Assembly: GCA_013339895.1 (NCBI GenBank)
Contig: JABACO010000006.1
Location: 5,539,704-5,603,703 of the forward strand
Reading direction: 5' to 3'
Source: Ephydatia muelleri
Lineage: Eukaryota > Porifera > Demospongiae > Spongillida > Spongillidae
DNA: 64,000 nt
The position numbers and the translations under genes were made by a program. Within the stretch, counting starts at the first letter, position 1. The number at the start of each line of letters is the position of its first letter. Under the pieces are notes generated by a model that searched no databases, was not told where the DNA came from, and was given only the letters and a program-made list of their open reading frames with translations. Shown here in pieces: positions 26,047-38,489 of this stretch.

Positions 26047-29000
26047 TTACGAAAGTGAAGACGACCTAGCCAGTAATGCCCTAGCGTTGGCCCTGACCAG
26101 GCCAATACTTAGTCTTCCATAAAGCCCAGACACCGCAGAAGACTTGGGACAGCCTGTTCGAGTGGCAATCCGCGTGGCGAGTCTGTCAAGACATCTACCA
26201 GCTTCTTCTCCCCAACAACCATACGTCTCCACTGATAAGGGGATACAGACCCAGCCCAGACGACTGCATTTTTCGTCGTTGGCGACATGCTTGCGAACTT
26301 CAGCAGCCGACGCAGCAGACCCAGCCATCACACTCGCTTCATTCAAAGTAGAAGGATTTAGCGCTGATGTGATGGTGAAATCCAATGCGGCAGGTTTGCC
26401 AAACTCCCAATTAGGCAGCAAGATGTCTGCGGGGCGTGTGCGGCTTCCCTCAACATCCAAGCCACTACCTGCCTCTATTTGACCTGCAATACAGGCCAGC
26501 TTACACGATTCCCAGAAGGTGTCACGCAGAGAGTTGTGCCTGAAGATTGAGTCGCCTCCACTTTTACAAGTAAGAGCATGGTGACCCAGGGGGTCTAGGG
26601 CATGTGATGGACAGAATGAACAACTGGAGCCGTTTTGAGAGGTGTCTAATCCGAGCCACCATTTTAGAGCCATCTGAAATTCAGGAGGATCGAGGTGTAA
26701 GTTCTTGTGGGGAGTTGGCATAACTGAAAGCCAAGCTGAGGCATGGGGAGAGGACACCGAGAGGAGCCGGGCACAGTTAGCCGGTGAAGAAGTATGGTCA
26801 AAGATAATCTTGAACTGGTGGTCTTCGATCATGGATGACAGTTGCCTTTGGTGGGGAGGAGCATCGATTATGTCCTGTAAACCAATACCCTCCATCCCCT
26901 CAACGGCGCCATTAAACTCAATAAGGGACTGCTCCAAGTGGTGGTTCTCTCCAAAAGCAATACCAAAATGACCCATGGAAGCAATGAAACAAGCACTTGA
27001 ATGGAGTCTGAGACTGCGAAGACCCAGGCCTCCCCTACTAGGACTCAACTGAGCTTGCATCCAAGCAACATCGGAGACGTCTACGCTTGTGCACTCTGTA
27101 AAACATCGACGGATGTCCCGGTCAAAAATGCCTAGCCCTTCAGCAACCAAGGATGGTGGTGTAGATCTTGCCAAATGGACCATTTTACAGAAGCTACCAC
27201 AGAAGCGAAGCAACAGATAAGCAACCTGTGGGTCTTTGGATCCAACTTGCTGCAGCCTTGAGAGCAGAACATTTGCCTTGGCGCGCTGATTTGCAACAAA
27301 TTTAGCACAAAACAAGATATCACCGATGGGAGCTCCCAGTACCTCCATGTTAGGTGTATTGGACCGCTTCATACCCGGTGGGAAGGAATTCATGTTTCCC
27401 TTGGAAAAAACCTCGCATTTAGAAACATTGAGGAAAAGGCCTAATTGAGGACCCAGCTCACTAAGTATGGTGATCACCCTGGCGACAGCCTTCTCTGAAC
27501 CTGCTACAGCCCCATCATCCATATACCATTTGTGGTACAAAAGGTGTGATGACACTTCATCGGTAGCTATAGTGCCTACCAGTTTCTGTAAGACTAGGCA
27601 AAAGAATAAAGGCCCCAGAGGATCCCCTTGTTGGACACCCGTTTCAGATGATAGGGTTCCCATAGAGTAAAAAAGTTTGGGATGCTGTCCGTAGCACCAT
27701 GATGCCCACGGCATTAGCTCGGGAAAGTGCAAGAGGCATTCATCAAGTAATCCCTGGCGTGAGACCATGTTGAATGCATTCTGGAAATCAATTTTAAGTA
27801 CAACGAAATCTTCATCGTTCCAGTGACTTTCGATGCAGTCCCTAAGGCCGTGGACGATTAACTCAGACCCTCCTGGGCAAGCCACTCCCACTTGATGTCC
27901 CTCAAAAAACTCAGCAGCCTTTGCTTTTGTTAACCTGCAAAGGCATTTGCTTGCCAGCCGTCTTAGTACTTCCCCGACTGCGATAGGCCGAACATCTGGA
28001 GGGCTATCAGGCTTATTTTTCACCAGTGCAATAAGACTACCACCCGCCAAGAATTTGGCAACACCTACTGGGGCTCGTCCAGAGGCCAGAAGATTCACTA
28101 CCTCTCGAAGTGAAGCACCTATACCTGTTGGAAGGGGAACTTCTGAAGCGTCTAGCAGGTGTTGTATTCGTAGACCTGAGGGGCCACAAGCAGACGCTTT
28201 CGGGAAAGATCTCAGAACTGACTGGATGTCAAAATCAAGTGGAACGATGTTGTTTTCTGTTGCCTCTGACGCTGGGAGAACTAGGGCTGGACCATGAGGG
28301 TGCTTGTCTAGCAGTAACTGAAATGTGTGCTCACTGTCTGCAGCGATGCCTGATGAAGTTAAAACCTTGCACGCTTTCCCCAACGAACCTTCCTTAGCAA
28401 GTGCTATAGCTGAGTTGAGCACGTCAAACTGCTTTGAGGATTTGGACTTATTAGATGCACTGAAATTAGCTGTGTGTCTCCAAAGAGCCTGAAACTCACC
28501 CTTGAGCCATAGCTTGCACAGGGAGATGATGGAACTGTTTTTGTGGTGACGACCTTTCCTTTTTGAAGGCAATAGGACACACTTTGGAAGCATAAAAAGT
28601 TTTAGCCAAGCCTCTTCGGTGTTTTTGTTTATCACTTCTTTTAACACTGCTGAGAGAGCCCTAGCAAAGATGGGTCTTGCTTTGGCTGGTATGTGGCGGA
28701 TAGTAGCGCACTTCAGTTTAAAAACTTCATCGAAGGTAAAAAGATCTAAAGTAAACGCTCCGCTGTTACTGTTTAAGGAACTAGGCCCTGAACTACTAGG
28801 TGGGTTGTCTGAACTAAATTCCACATCTCGGTTAGTGCACTTTTGGAGATGCGAATTGTAATGTGACTTGGCCACTAGCTGGGAACACTGTTCGCATTTA
28901 TACAACCCATTCTCTTCCAGCCAGCCTGTTGGTACTGAGCCTGCAAATATACCCTTTGCGTGAGCATTCATGTGGATCCGCCACATCGAAGGGGCAATGT

Positions 29001-29895
29001 GTTCCCTGCACCCTTCAACTATGCAGGGCTTTCTTCCTCGGGTGTTATGACCAGATGAGGATGGAGTTGTGCAAAGCAGCGCTTCTTCGTAGGGAACCCC
29101 TGTTGTTAGTGTAGATGGTGAATGTGCATGCGAGAATATGGGAGTGTGCGAAGGTGAAGAAATAGTGGATGAGGCGGGGCTCTGGGAAGAGCGCGTCGGT
29201 TCTTGTCCGGTTTCAAACCCTTGCGGAGTGATGGACTGAACTGGGTGCTGAGTTGAAGAATGCGGAAGCTCTGGGGAATCCATTACATATGATACCTGTG
29301 GGACCGAAACGTGGCTTGATGAGCATGAAGTAGAATGTGTCGGTGCATCCTGGCGAATAGGAGTTATTAGTGTGGCGGGATCTGAGGCCGGCCGAAGATT
29401 GCCGAGACTGACAGGTACTCGTGAGGAATAAGGTTCCATATCTGATTCTTGCGCCAGGACCAATGAGCTAGAGCTTGTGCATATGAGTGAATAGGGAACC
29501 TGAGATGACTCCGAATGCTCGGTGCACGCTGGACTCGCTGGAGCCTGACTATTTCCAGAGCAGCTGCTTTGTGTAGAAACACGAGACATTCGGCAGCTGC
29601 TAATGCAAGTGTTGCATCGATTCCTTCTAGCCGTGACTAATACTGAGTTGCAAGTGGTGCAAATTGTAAAGCCCGCCTGGTGGATCATATCTTCCGACAA
29701 TTCGGGTTCCTTTGACAAAAAATGGCCTTGGAGGTGTCGCTTGAGAGCATCTTTAGAACCTAGTGAAGACGAACAAGAGTGTAAAGGACACTCGTGTCTA
29801 CTTACCTGTGACGCTTGCGAGCTAAGCGGTGAGCGCGAAGAGCGCCGCCCGTCGTTTGCACTTTGTGGTCTAGACCCCTTCCGACCGCGCGCCAT
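26047..29895 (-). mobile_element. full-length ORF of a zinc-finger/RT/restriction-like-endonuclease non-LTR retrotransposon
   Basis: An open 1282-codon frame encodes a retrotransposition protein. N-terminal zinc fingers: CPLHSC with a paired H-x3-H near residues 36-55, a C-x2-C pair near 88, a C2H2 finger near 290 and CEQCSQLVAKSHYNSHLQKC near 330. Reverse transcriptase spans roughly 540-900, with KIDFQNAF (motif A), QQGDPLGPLFF (B) and YMDD near 791 (C), so the catalytic Asp residues are present. The C-terminal restriction-like endonuclease has a CCHC knuckle (CSFCPSHALDPLGHHALTC) near 1097 and RPADILL with ALDFTIT near 1157. This order is that of the early-branching R2/R4/NeSL-type non-LTR elements. 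Short ATT/TAA triplet runs abut both ends (26000-26015 and 29896-29910). The ATG at 29895 leaves almost no 5' UTR. Confidence 0.9.
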
Positions 29896-29919
29896 TATTA
29901 TAATAATCGTACCATGTTA

Positions 29920-29968
29920 TAATGTATGCGTTAGGTCTCTTTTCGCGGAAACGATCCCATTTAATTAT
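29920..29968. repeat. partial MITE terminus adjoining the retrotransposon 5' end
   Basis: This stretch matches, in reverse orientation, the left end of the MITE at 59661-59911 and a few bases beyond its inverted repeat (GGGATCGTTTCCGCGAAAAG and CCTAACGCAT). The rest of the MITE is missing on the retrotransposon side. Confidence 0.7.
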
Positions 29969-30199
29969 GTCATAATAATAATAATACGAATACAAAATAA
30001 TTACATGAATAATAATAATAAGCACGGATAAATACAAGACAGCAACAAAATCTAAATTTTGCAGAAGCACTCTCACCACGCCCACACACACCAGCACACA
30101 CTGCAAAAACAAAAAAACCTCCTTCAGTCCTGACCCACTGAATGCGCAAGGCTCTGGCATTGCAGCTAACTATGGTGAGGTTTTAAGCCTCTGACAGAT

Positions 30200-30800
30200 G
30201 CATGCGATGGCCTTTGACTTGCTACATTATAGCTGCAAAGCCAGACGGGCTGCAAGGTGAGAACTTAGAACCCTGAGCTTCAACACCCCCAATAACCATA
30301 GGTCTCTACTGCCAAGGGAATGCAGACCCAACCCAACTCTGTGCACTTGGGATCATTTGCATTGTGCTTGTGTACTTCGGCCTTTCCAGCTGCTTACCCA
30401 CTTCTGGCTCCTGCTTCGTTCAGTGTAGTGGAGTTAAGTGGAGAGACCACTGTTAGGTCAAAAGCAGCTGGCTTGCCAATCATCCAGTTGGGCACTAGGA
30501 TGTCCTTCAGCCGGCTAAGTGAACTGTCAGCCCAGACCCATGGCATACCTCAAGCTGACCACCCCCAGACGAGCCCTATGACAAAACTGGGCAAAAAATC
30601 ACTCAAGCTGTTGTGGCGCAAACCAACATCACCACCACCTTTGCACGTCACGGCATGATGCCCAAGAGGATCCAACTGGTGGTCAGGGCAGTAAGGGCAA
30701 CGTAACTGCGACTATTGTCCAACCCAATCCACCATTTTAAGGCAACCTGGAACTCATCTGGCTCCATGTGAAGATTAAGTCCTCTTAATTTCTTTATCCC
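30200..30800 (-). pseudogene. RLE retrotransposon fragment (copy 3)
   Basis: On the minus strand the region encodes LNLHMEPDEFQVALKWWIGL, the CCHC region and the RLE core in shifting frames. Several frameshifts make it dead. It is 5'-truncated. Confidence 0.8.
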
Positions 30801-31489
30801 GTCATGCAGGGTTAAACAAGAGAAATTTGAAATAACTGAGTCATAAATGGAGAAGAGATAAATAGAGGTCATTATGTCCCGATACACAAATCTCTTACTA
30901 CGAGCAGCATCCTTCGCGATTATATGATCTGCATTTTCCTCTTCCACGCAATTTCGTCTTCATCTCTCATACAGGCCTCCGCTTTAATTTGCAATGACTG
31001 TGATTGGAACATACTAAAAGACGTGCAAGTTTCTTTGCCACAACCTTGGACATGTACTGCTATATAATAAACTAGCACAGGAGAAACAGTGCCAACACAG
31101 GGAAAGAGAAACACCACTGTGGCTGGAGAATGATGAGCCCAGCCCACCCATCAAAACTACAGATTGCGACATTGCTCCTTGTCAAATTCCTGGGGTGAAG
31201 TGTATGCATCATATACCATTTCTTGTTGTAGACGTGAGCATGTGATCTTGTTGCAGAAGTATCAATCTACTGCTGCCTGTATGGTGGGTGTGGGTATGGT
31301 GCTTATGCTTATGACATCATCTGCACATCAGTTTAAATAATGCATGCAGACGTATGTCTGAAATCATCGAATCTTCTCCTCCTCATGCAAGCTCTTCTAT
31401 TCTGTTCTGTAACACACAAACGTGAAATTTTTTACACAGCACTTGTCTGGGAGTTAAGGCGGAGGCTGGTAGTCAATTAACACCTGACT

Positions 31490-31860
31490 TACATGTAAGG
31501 CAATCTCACCCAGCACATGTTCTGGAGGCTGGTTGGGAGAGAGGAAGGCCAGCTGCTTGTGATATTACTGTTACCTCACCACTTACCCCGGCTTTCTGAA
31601 TGATGCAGGCATGAATGCAGGTACTGCAGCAGCTGTTGCCAAAGAATGCTCCTACATGCCAGGAACGGGGCTGGGTGTGCGTTCCCTTGGCTGTTGAGAC
31701 ACATGGCAACTGGGGCATAGAAGCACACATCACAGTCTCCTTTTTAGCCTCTTGACTTGCAGTCTGTGCTTCTCTGCCTAAAAATAAGGTTGATTTTTAT
31801 GGCAGACTGAACTTCATACTTACATGGTCTGTGACAAGAGCCATTTTGGCATGAAGCTTG
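31490..31860 (+). pseudogene. RLE retrotransposon fragment (copy 4)
   Basis: Plus-strand decayed RLE core and tail: GRPAACDITVTSPLT, then CQERGWVCVPLAVETHGNWG, then YGRLNFILTWSVTRAILA. In-frame stops are present. Confidence 0.75.
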
Positions 31861-32404
31861 CCCCAATCTTATGGCTGTAGTTTGTGCATTATGTTTGGAA
31901 CTGTAGATTTTTGTAATATCCTTTCATGTAATTGTATGGCTCTGATCCCATATAAGCACCTTAGTGTAGTGTAGTTCATGACTAAGATTTTGTTTATTGC
32001 TGTGTAATAATACTATTTTCGATCAATGTAAAAAATAATAATCATTATTATTATTTACAATAATGACAATTACAAACTGCATACACTACAAATCCATATC
32101 ATTATGATTAAAACTATGCACTAAAATACACACAAATTCTGACCAACAGTTCAACTCTAACTATGCACTAATTTCCTTCCTAAAATGGCCCTAGCCAGTG
32201 ATCTCACTAGGGATAATTGAGATGGCCCGTAGATTTCTGCAATCATTTTGGATTTGGGGCTGGCCTGGCTGATGGCAAGTAGAGAGGCTAGGCAGGACAA
32301 CATTCTCTGAGCCTCTCTGTCGTATGTCTAATAATAATAATAATAATAACTTCATTGATCATGCTGTTATTGTAAAATAATAAGTTCATAGTAAACAATA
32401 ATAA

Positions 32405-32960
32405 AATAAGACCAAATTGCTTGAGATAGCAGTGCCCTTGCACTAGTTCGGACAAGGACCAGGTTAAGCCTACTGTAGTGCATGAAGGTGGCCTGAGATT
32501 TGGTGTTGTTAAGCCTGGCAGCTATAAGGGGAGAGAGATGTACTCGGGCTTTAGCTCCCCAGCCAATGGTATGCATGCCCAACCTATCTGAGCATTTGGC
32601 ATCATTGGAAGCATGTTTTCTTTGTTCAGAAATCTGGGCCGATGATCCAGCTGTCACACATGCTTCATTGAGAGTGATTTAGCGGTGATGTGACAGTGAG
32701 ATCAAAAGCCACAGGTTTTCCCAGACCCCAGTTTGGAAGTAGAGCATCTGCTGGCCATGTGTGACTTCCGAAGTCCATTTGACCACCACCAGCTGACCTG
32801 CAAGGCTCAAACAAGGCATCCCAAAGTCTCTTGTGCTGTGTCACCACAGCTCATTGTATTTACAAGTCAGGGCATGGTGATCTAAAGGATCTAACGAATC
32901 GGTTGGACAAAAAGGGCATCTACTCCCTCCAAAACTATCAATGCCTAGCCACCATTTTAT
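32405..32960 (-). pseudogene. RLE retrotransposon fragment (copy 5)
   Basis: Minus-strand RLE core (WPADALLPNWGLGKPVAFDL) and tail (YSRLNLVLVRTSARALLSQ) in two frames. A run of TAA triplets at 32330-32348 lies just beyond its 3' end. Confidence 0.8.
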
Positions 32961-33061
32961 CGACATCTGGCATTCATCATTACACACAAATTATAAATAG
33001 TACACGAATAAATTAAATATTCTCTATTAGACAATCTCCAGTGGTCAGCATCATTAAACCA

Positions 33062-33125
33062 CCACCTACTTTCCCCTCCCCCCCCCCCCCCCTCATTCCC
33101 CCCCCCCCCCCCCCCCCCCCCCCGA
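33062..33125. repeat. poly-C tracts
   Basis: Two long C runs separated by CTCATT. Length in the assembly is unreliable. Confidence 0.9.
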
Positions 33126-33599
33126 CCCCCTTGCATTTGCAGGTGACACTATGGTGGCGCAGTGGATCTCGCATGCTCTCTAGCCACAGTGGGCAAGTCT
33201 GAGGAGTTTTCATTAATCCCAGATTATGGGTTTAAACCCAAACACCATATGACTGGGCACAGTGTTGAGATCACAGGGATTGAGGTGCAGTCCCATGACT
33301 TTGGACTATGAACAATATAACATTTATACAAGTACACGTAAGTATTTTTATTTACTAAACCAAATTCAGTCAACTACGTTTAGCTTCTCAGATGTGCTGT
33401 TCCAAATTCCAGGCTAGTATCACCCGACTGTACGGCAAAATACTAGCCAATGCTACAGTACAGGTAGAGCTTTGCTAGCCAAGGTGTGCAGCAACTAATG
33501 ATGGTCCAGCAGACGAATTTTGTAATATAGGTTTTCGTGTTTGTGTTTCATTATATGATTGAATGTATGTTTTATTAGAATAAGCAAGATCCATCACCT

Positions 33600-34630
33600 C
33601 CTTCCTCATTGTGGAAGGTTTCAAGTACTTTGACAACATTGTGTACAGGTGTAGATACTTCTAACAGTGCTTGGAAACTAGCACAGCTTAGTCTGAGCAG
33701 AGGTGGTATTGGATACGAAGCATCACAGATCACTCAGCAGTTTGATCACTAATTATGTTATGTGGGCGCTCAACAACAAATCAACACCTTTTCCACTCAG
33801 TTGATGAATTAAATAACATTTTCTATCCTCTGAGGCCATCAATATAGATTCAGTGTCTAACACATCATATCGTCAGAAAGACATCTCTAGCAAACTGGAA
33901 GACAACCAGTTCAAAAGGCTGCTTGCTATAGCTAGTTCATCACTGTCAGACAGGGCATGCCTGTTGTCTGTCTCATTCCCTCATGCTGCAGCCTGGCTTT
34001 TGGTTACCCCTTCTCCAGGTCTTAATTTACACATGGAACCTTTGGAATTTCAAATGGCCATAGAGTGTTGGCTTGGCATGGGTGTCTCCTAGAACAACAG
34101 CTGTCTCTGTACTGTCCAGCTCACTCTTGCATTCCAAGGATCACCATGCTTTAACCTGTAAGTATGGAGGTGATATAGTCATCTGCCATAACAGTCTTGC
34201 TGGAGGGTCTGCATTGGTGTCCAGGTGGAGGTAGGGGGTACTTATGGGCTTGATGTATGTCACAAACGACCAGCGGGATGTCTTTGCTGCAAACTGGATG
34301 CTAGGCAAGCCTGCTGTTTTCAACTTCACTGTCACATCTCAGTTAGTTTCTAATAATTTATCGGAAGCGAGTGTGCTGGCAGGATGATCTGCAGCCTAGG
34401 CTGCGGAAGAACGGAAGCATCGAGCCAATTATGACAAATGTGTGGAACTCGGTTGGGTATCTATATCTCACTTGCAGTAGAGACATATGGGTGTTGGGGT
34501 TCTGAGGCTAAGTGGGCGTTTTCTCAGCTTGCATTGCCTCTCTATTGGCCACACGACAGAACTGCCTAAAGTCTAGCTCTGTGTGGAAGGCTGAACCTGA
34601 CCCTTGTTAGGGCAATTCCCTCTAGAACAA
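33600..34630 (+). pseudogene. longer RLE retrotransposon fragment (copy 6)
   Basis: The plus strand encodes the RT-to-RLE linker (QLSLSRGGIGYEA), then LEDNQFKRLL, LNLHMEPLEFQMAIE, and the RLE core and tail with several frame breaks. The 3' end runs into an ATAATAATAATG triplet stretch at 34663-34680. Confidence 0.75.
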
Positions 34631-34744
34631 TCTAAGACTTAAAAATTTTTACTGGTAAATTCATAATAAATAATAATAATGTTTTGTTTGTGACCTGTGA
34701 CTTGTATATTTTAATAATTACAATAGTGATATCATCCTTGCCCC

Positions 34745-35200
34745 ATTTTTCAGTGAGAGTTGAAGTGTGGAATGGTTTATCCAGAGACCATATCAACTCC
34801 CGTCCTGCAGACATCCTTGTTCAGGGTTGTGACAGAGGCATGCCAGCTGCATTTGATGTCACGGTCACCTCACCTTTACCAGTCACCCTGAATGAGGCTA
34901 GTGTATCTGTGGGTGCTGCAGTCCACGCAGCTGAAATTAGAAAGTATGCAGCCAATGACAGAAGGTGCCAGGACTTGGGTTGAAAATGTGTCCCTGTAGC
35001 CATAGAAATCTATAGCAACTGGGGGAAAGAGGCCCGTAGTGTTTTCTACCACCTTGCATCTCTGCTTTCCATCAGTCAGTCTATCTCCAAACCAAAAATA
35101 GTCCCTGAAATATATGGTCGCCTCAACATGTCTGTAGTATGAGGTCTGTGGCTAGGGCCATCATGGGAATGGGGTTGGCCCATGGGTAATTTGAAGTCTT
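34745..35200 (+). pseudogene. RLE retrotransposon fragment (copy 7)
   Basis: The frame contains NSRPADILVQGCDRGMPAAF, then CQDLG followed by a stop, then YGRLNMSV in another frame. It is followed by AATAATGATAATAATAATG at about 35278-35296, where copy 8 begins. Confidence 0.8.
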
Positions 35201-35296
35201 ACCTCTAATTGAACTGTCGGCTTGTTTGTATGTAATATTGCTTGTAGTGCATTTTCTGTAATGTTTTTAATAATTCAATAATGATAATAATAATGC

Positions 35297-35645
35297 TTGC
35301 ATCTTGACCCAGCTGAGTTCCAAGCTGCAGTGAAGTGGTGGCTGGGTCTGAACTCCTCAGTAGGATCAGTGTGCCCATTCAGTCCAGACATCACTTTGGA
35401 CATCCGAAGCATCATGCCGACATGGTGGCGATGTGGTCATCAGATACAATCACCTGCAAAACATTTTTACGAAGTTCTGTTGTCGTGCTACGGCGAGGCC
35501 TTTTGGGAGTCAACAGCAACCCCCCTGTCCAGCAGATGTGCTTGTTGATGGGTGGGAAAGGGCAAAACCTGTGGCCTTTGATTTAACAGTTACCTCTCCT
35601 CTTACTCCTGCCACTTTGGGTGATGCTTTTAAATCAGCTGACCAG
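35297..35645 (+). pseudogene. RLE retrotransposon fragment (copy 8)
   Basis: Starts abruptly at MHLDPAEFQAAVKWWLGL next to a TAA-type triplet run and ends with AFDLTVTSPLTPATLGDA before an ATT triplet run at 35648-35675. The CCHC knuckle is degraded. Confidence 0.8.
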
Positions 35646-35820
35646 TTATTATCATTATTATTATTATTATTATTTATAATAATGACATACAAGAAATAGA
35701 AATATAATAATAATAAAATAAACTAAAATACATAAATAAATATAAATGTCATGCTATATTCAGAACTCATATACATATACAACATTATTAATACATATAT
35801 TATAAACACATTACACACTA

Positions 35821-36320
35821 TCAAACATATAGTCTAGATAGAATGGCCCAGGAATTGGCTCTGATCAGGGTCAAGTTTAATCTGCCATAAATCAGATTAG
35901 TTGTTAAGGACTTGGGCTGCCCCAGTTGGGTGGCTAATCTTCCTGCAAGTCTGGAGAGACAACGTTGAGCTTCTGGTCCCCAACTTCCATAGGACTCTAC
36001 AACCAAAGGGATGCACACCCACCCTAGCTCTTCACATTTTGCATCGTTACTGTGGTGCTTCCTCTGTTCTGCCTGCATTGCTGCTGAATTTGGTGTCACA
36101 CACGCTACTTGTAGGGTATTTGAATTAAGCGGGGATGTGACACAAAGATCAATTGCAGCAGGCTTGCCCAACTCCCAATTAGGAATGAGGACATCGGCAG
36201 GACGCGTTTGTCGTGCTTCATGACCCAGACTGCTTCCAGCTTCAAGCTGTGCACCCAACCATGCACGTTGGCAGAACTCAAAAAGGGTGTCTCGTACTCT
36301 GTTGTGGCGGGAAATAAATA
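35821..36320 (-). pseudogene. RLE retrotransposon 3' fragment with open frame (copy 9)
   Basis: Minus strand, uninterrupted frame from RHNRVRDTLFEFCQRAW through TRPADVLIPNWELGKPAAID to YGRLNLTLIRANSWAILSRL and a stop. It is 5'-truncated at a TAA run (36316-36344) shared head to head with copy 10. Confidence 0.85.
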
Positions 36321-36344
36321 ATAATAATAATAATAATAATAATA

Positions 36345-37135
36345 ACTGTCCGGAAAAATTGAAGACCAGCAGTTTCGGCAGCTGTTTCACATCTCTTCTC
36401 CTGCCAATAGAGCTCGCTTGCTATCAATTTCATCTCGTCATGCTGCTTCGTGGCTTACTTTTGTCCCCTCCCCAGGCCTTAACTTGCATCTGGAGCCAAA
36501 TGAATTCCAGATTGCTGTGAAGTGGTGGTTAGGAATGGATGTTTCGTTTGGTTCTTGCTGTCCTCACTGCCCTGACCACAGGCTGGACCCGCTTGGTCAC
36601 CATGCACTGACGTGCAAACATGGGGGGGATGTAGTCTTACGTCACAACAGCCTACGGGATGTTTTTGTGGAGTTTTGCCACAGAGCCTGTCTAGGTGGTC
36701 AGGTAGAAGTGGGAAGTGGTCAAGGTCATGACAGGCTTAACTCTCGTCCTGCAGATGTTTTGGTTAAAAACTGGCACCTTGGCAAACCTGCTGCATTTGA
36801 CCTCACCATCACTTCTCCGCTTAATCCAACCACTTTGACGGAAGCGGGAGTGAAGTGTGGGTCATCTGCTCAGGTTGCCGAGGTTAGGAAGCATGCTGCT
36901 AATGATGGGAAATGTAAGGAGCTGGGGTGGGTATGTATTCCACTAGCTGTGGAGTCGTATGGATGCTGGGGCATGGAAGCCCAGGAATCTTTTAAACGTC
37001 TGGCGGCTCGTCTAGCGATCCAAATGGGATGCAGCAGATCGCAGGCTACTACCACATTGTACCAGAGGCTGAGCCTTTCCCTCGTGAGAGCTAATGCAAG
37101 AGCATTGCTCTCCCGTGCAAGGGTTCATTTGGAGG
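36345..37135 (+). pseudogene. RLE retrotransposon fragment, nearly open (copy 10)
   Basis: The plus strand encodes the linker, an intact CCHC knuckle (CPHCPDHRLDPLGHHALTC), the RLE core (RPADVLVKNWHLGKPAAFDL) and the tail to ANARALLSRA. One frameshift near 36420 separates the first 25 codons. The 3' side carries TAATAATAATAATAAT triplets (37248-37264). Confidence 0.85.
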
Positions 37136-37344
37136 AGGGGGGGTTGAGGTGTGAGTGTGGATTTATAGTTATAGGTGACTTTACTATAATTAAGGTGCAT
37201 TTATTTAGACCAGTATATGTGTTGATTGTGTATTATTATAGTACATGTAATAATAATAATAATAGTGCATTTATTCTCATTAGTGTATTCTTGTATCCTG
37301 TATATTATTATTATTAATAACAATAAAAATAAAAAATAATAATA

Positions 37345-38400
37345 TCCTGGATAATCATGCTTTCCAATCCCTGCTTTCTTCCTCCTCCCAAGTAATAAGG
37401 CCCGAATCCTTTCAGTTTCTGCCCCTCATGCGGCTTCTTGGATTTCGGCCATCCCTTCTACTGGTCTGGATCTGCACCTAGACTGCTGAATGTCAGGTAG
37501 CTCTTAGATGGTGGTTGGGTCTTGACATCTCAGGAGGCTCCCTGTGCTTTCTTTGTCCTGATACTACCCTCTAGGTCACCATGCAGCCTCGTGCAGACAA
37601 GGTGGGGATGTGGTTACAAGGCACACCCACTTATGGGACATTTTTGCCAACTTTTGTCGTTGGGCACATCTTTTTGTGAGGGTCAAAGCGGGGTATGGCT
37701 TAGCCAGGGACCATGAGGGTCGAAGTGGGGTATGGGCCATGAGAGTCAAAGTGGGGTATGGCTTAGCAAGGGACCATGAGGGTCGAAGTGGGGTATGGCT
37801 TAGCTAGGGACCATGAGGGTCAAAGTGGGGTATGGCTTAGCTAGGGACCATGAGGGTCGAAGTGGGGTATGGCTTAGCAAGGGACCATGAGGGTCGAAGT
37901 GGGGTATGGCTTAGCAAGGGACCATGAGGGTCGAAGTGGGGTATGGCTTAGCTAGGGACCATGAGGGTCAAAGTGGGGTATGGCTTAGCTAGGGACCATG
38001 AGGGTCGAAGCGGGGTATGGCTTAGCTAGGGACCATATCAACACTCGTCCTGCGGACATCCTTGTTCAGTGATGAAAGCCAGCAGCCTTCCATGTTACTG
38101 TCACTTCACCCCTTACCCCTGTATCTCTAAACAATGCCCTGGGGGCCAGCCTATGCAGCTGGATGTAGAAAGCATGCTGCCAATGACACCAGGTGCCAGG
38201 AGTTGGGATGGATGTGTATCCCCTTAGCTGTAGAAATGTATGGCAACTGGGGAAAGGAGGCTCAGAGTGTTTTTTCCCAGCTTGCTTCTCTGCTTGCTAT
38301 CAGACAGGCCATCCCCAAACCCAAAATGCTGGCTGAAATCTAGGGTCGCCTCGACATGCCACTGGTGAGGTTTGCGGCAAGGGCCATCATGGGAAGGGAG
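37345..38400 (+). pseudogene. RLE retrotransposon fragment containing an internal minisatellite (copy 11)
   Basis: The linker and CCHC region are at 37345-37680, then a 37-bp tandem array, then the RLE core (NTRPADILVQ) and tail to about 38400. The array amplifies sequence encoding GYGLARDH within the element itself. Multiple frame breaks are present. Confidence 0.8.
37681..38036. repeat. 37-bp minisatellite, about 9-10 copies
   Basis: Units read GGTCAAAGTGGGGTATGGCT then TAGCTAGGGACCATGAG with few substitutions; the second unit is shortened. Because 37 is not a multiple of three, each unit shifts the reading frame. Confidence 0.95.
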
Positions 38401-38489
38401 GTTGTCGGCTGGTTAGACGTGTTTGCATTGTAAGTAGAACTGTTCATTCATTAGATTTATTAATAATGTGTCTGCTGTATATGTATTTC

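Noticed and set aside
37681-38036. CRISPR-like array
   Set aside because: The 37-bp units are contiguous with no spacers and arise from retrotransposon sequence.
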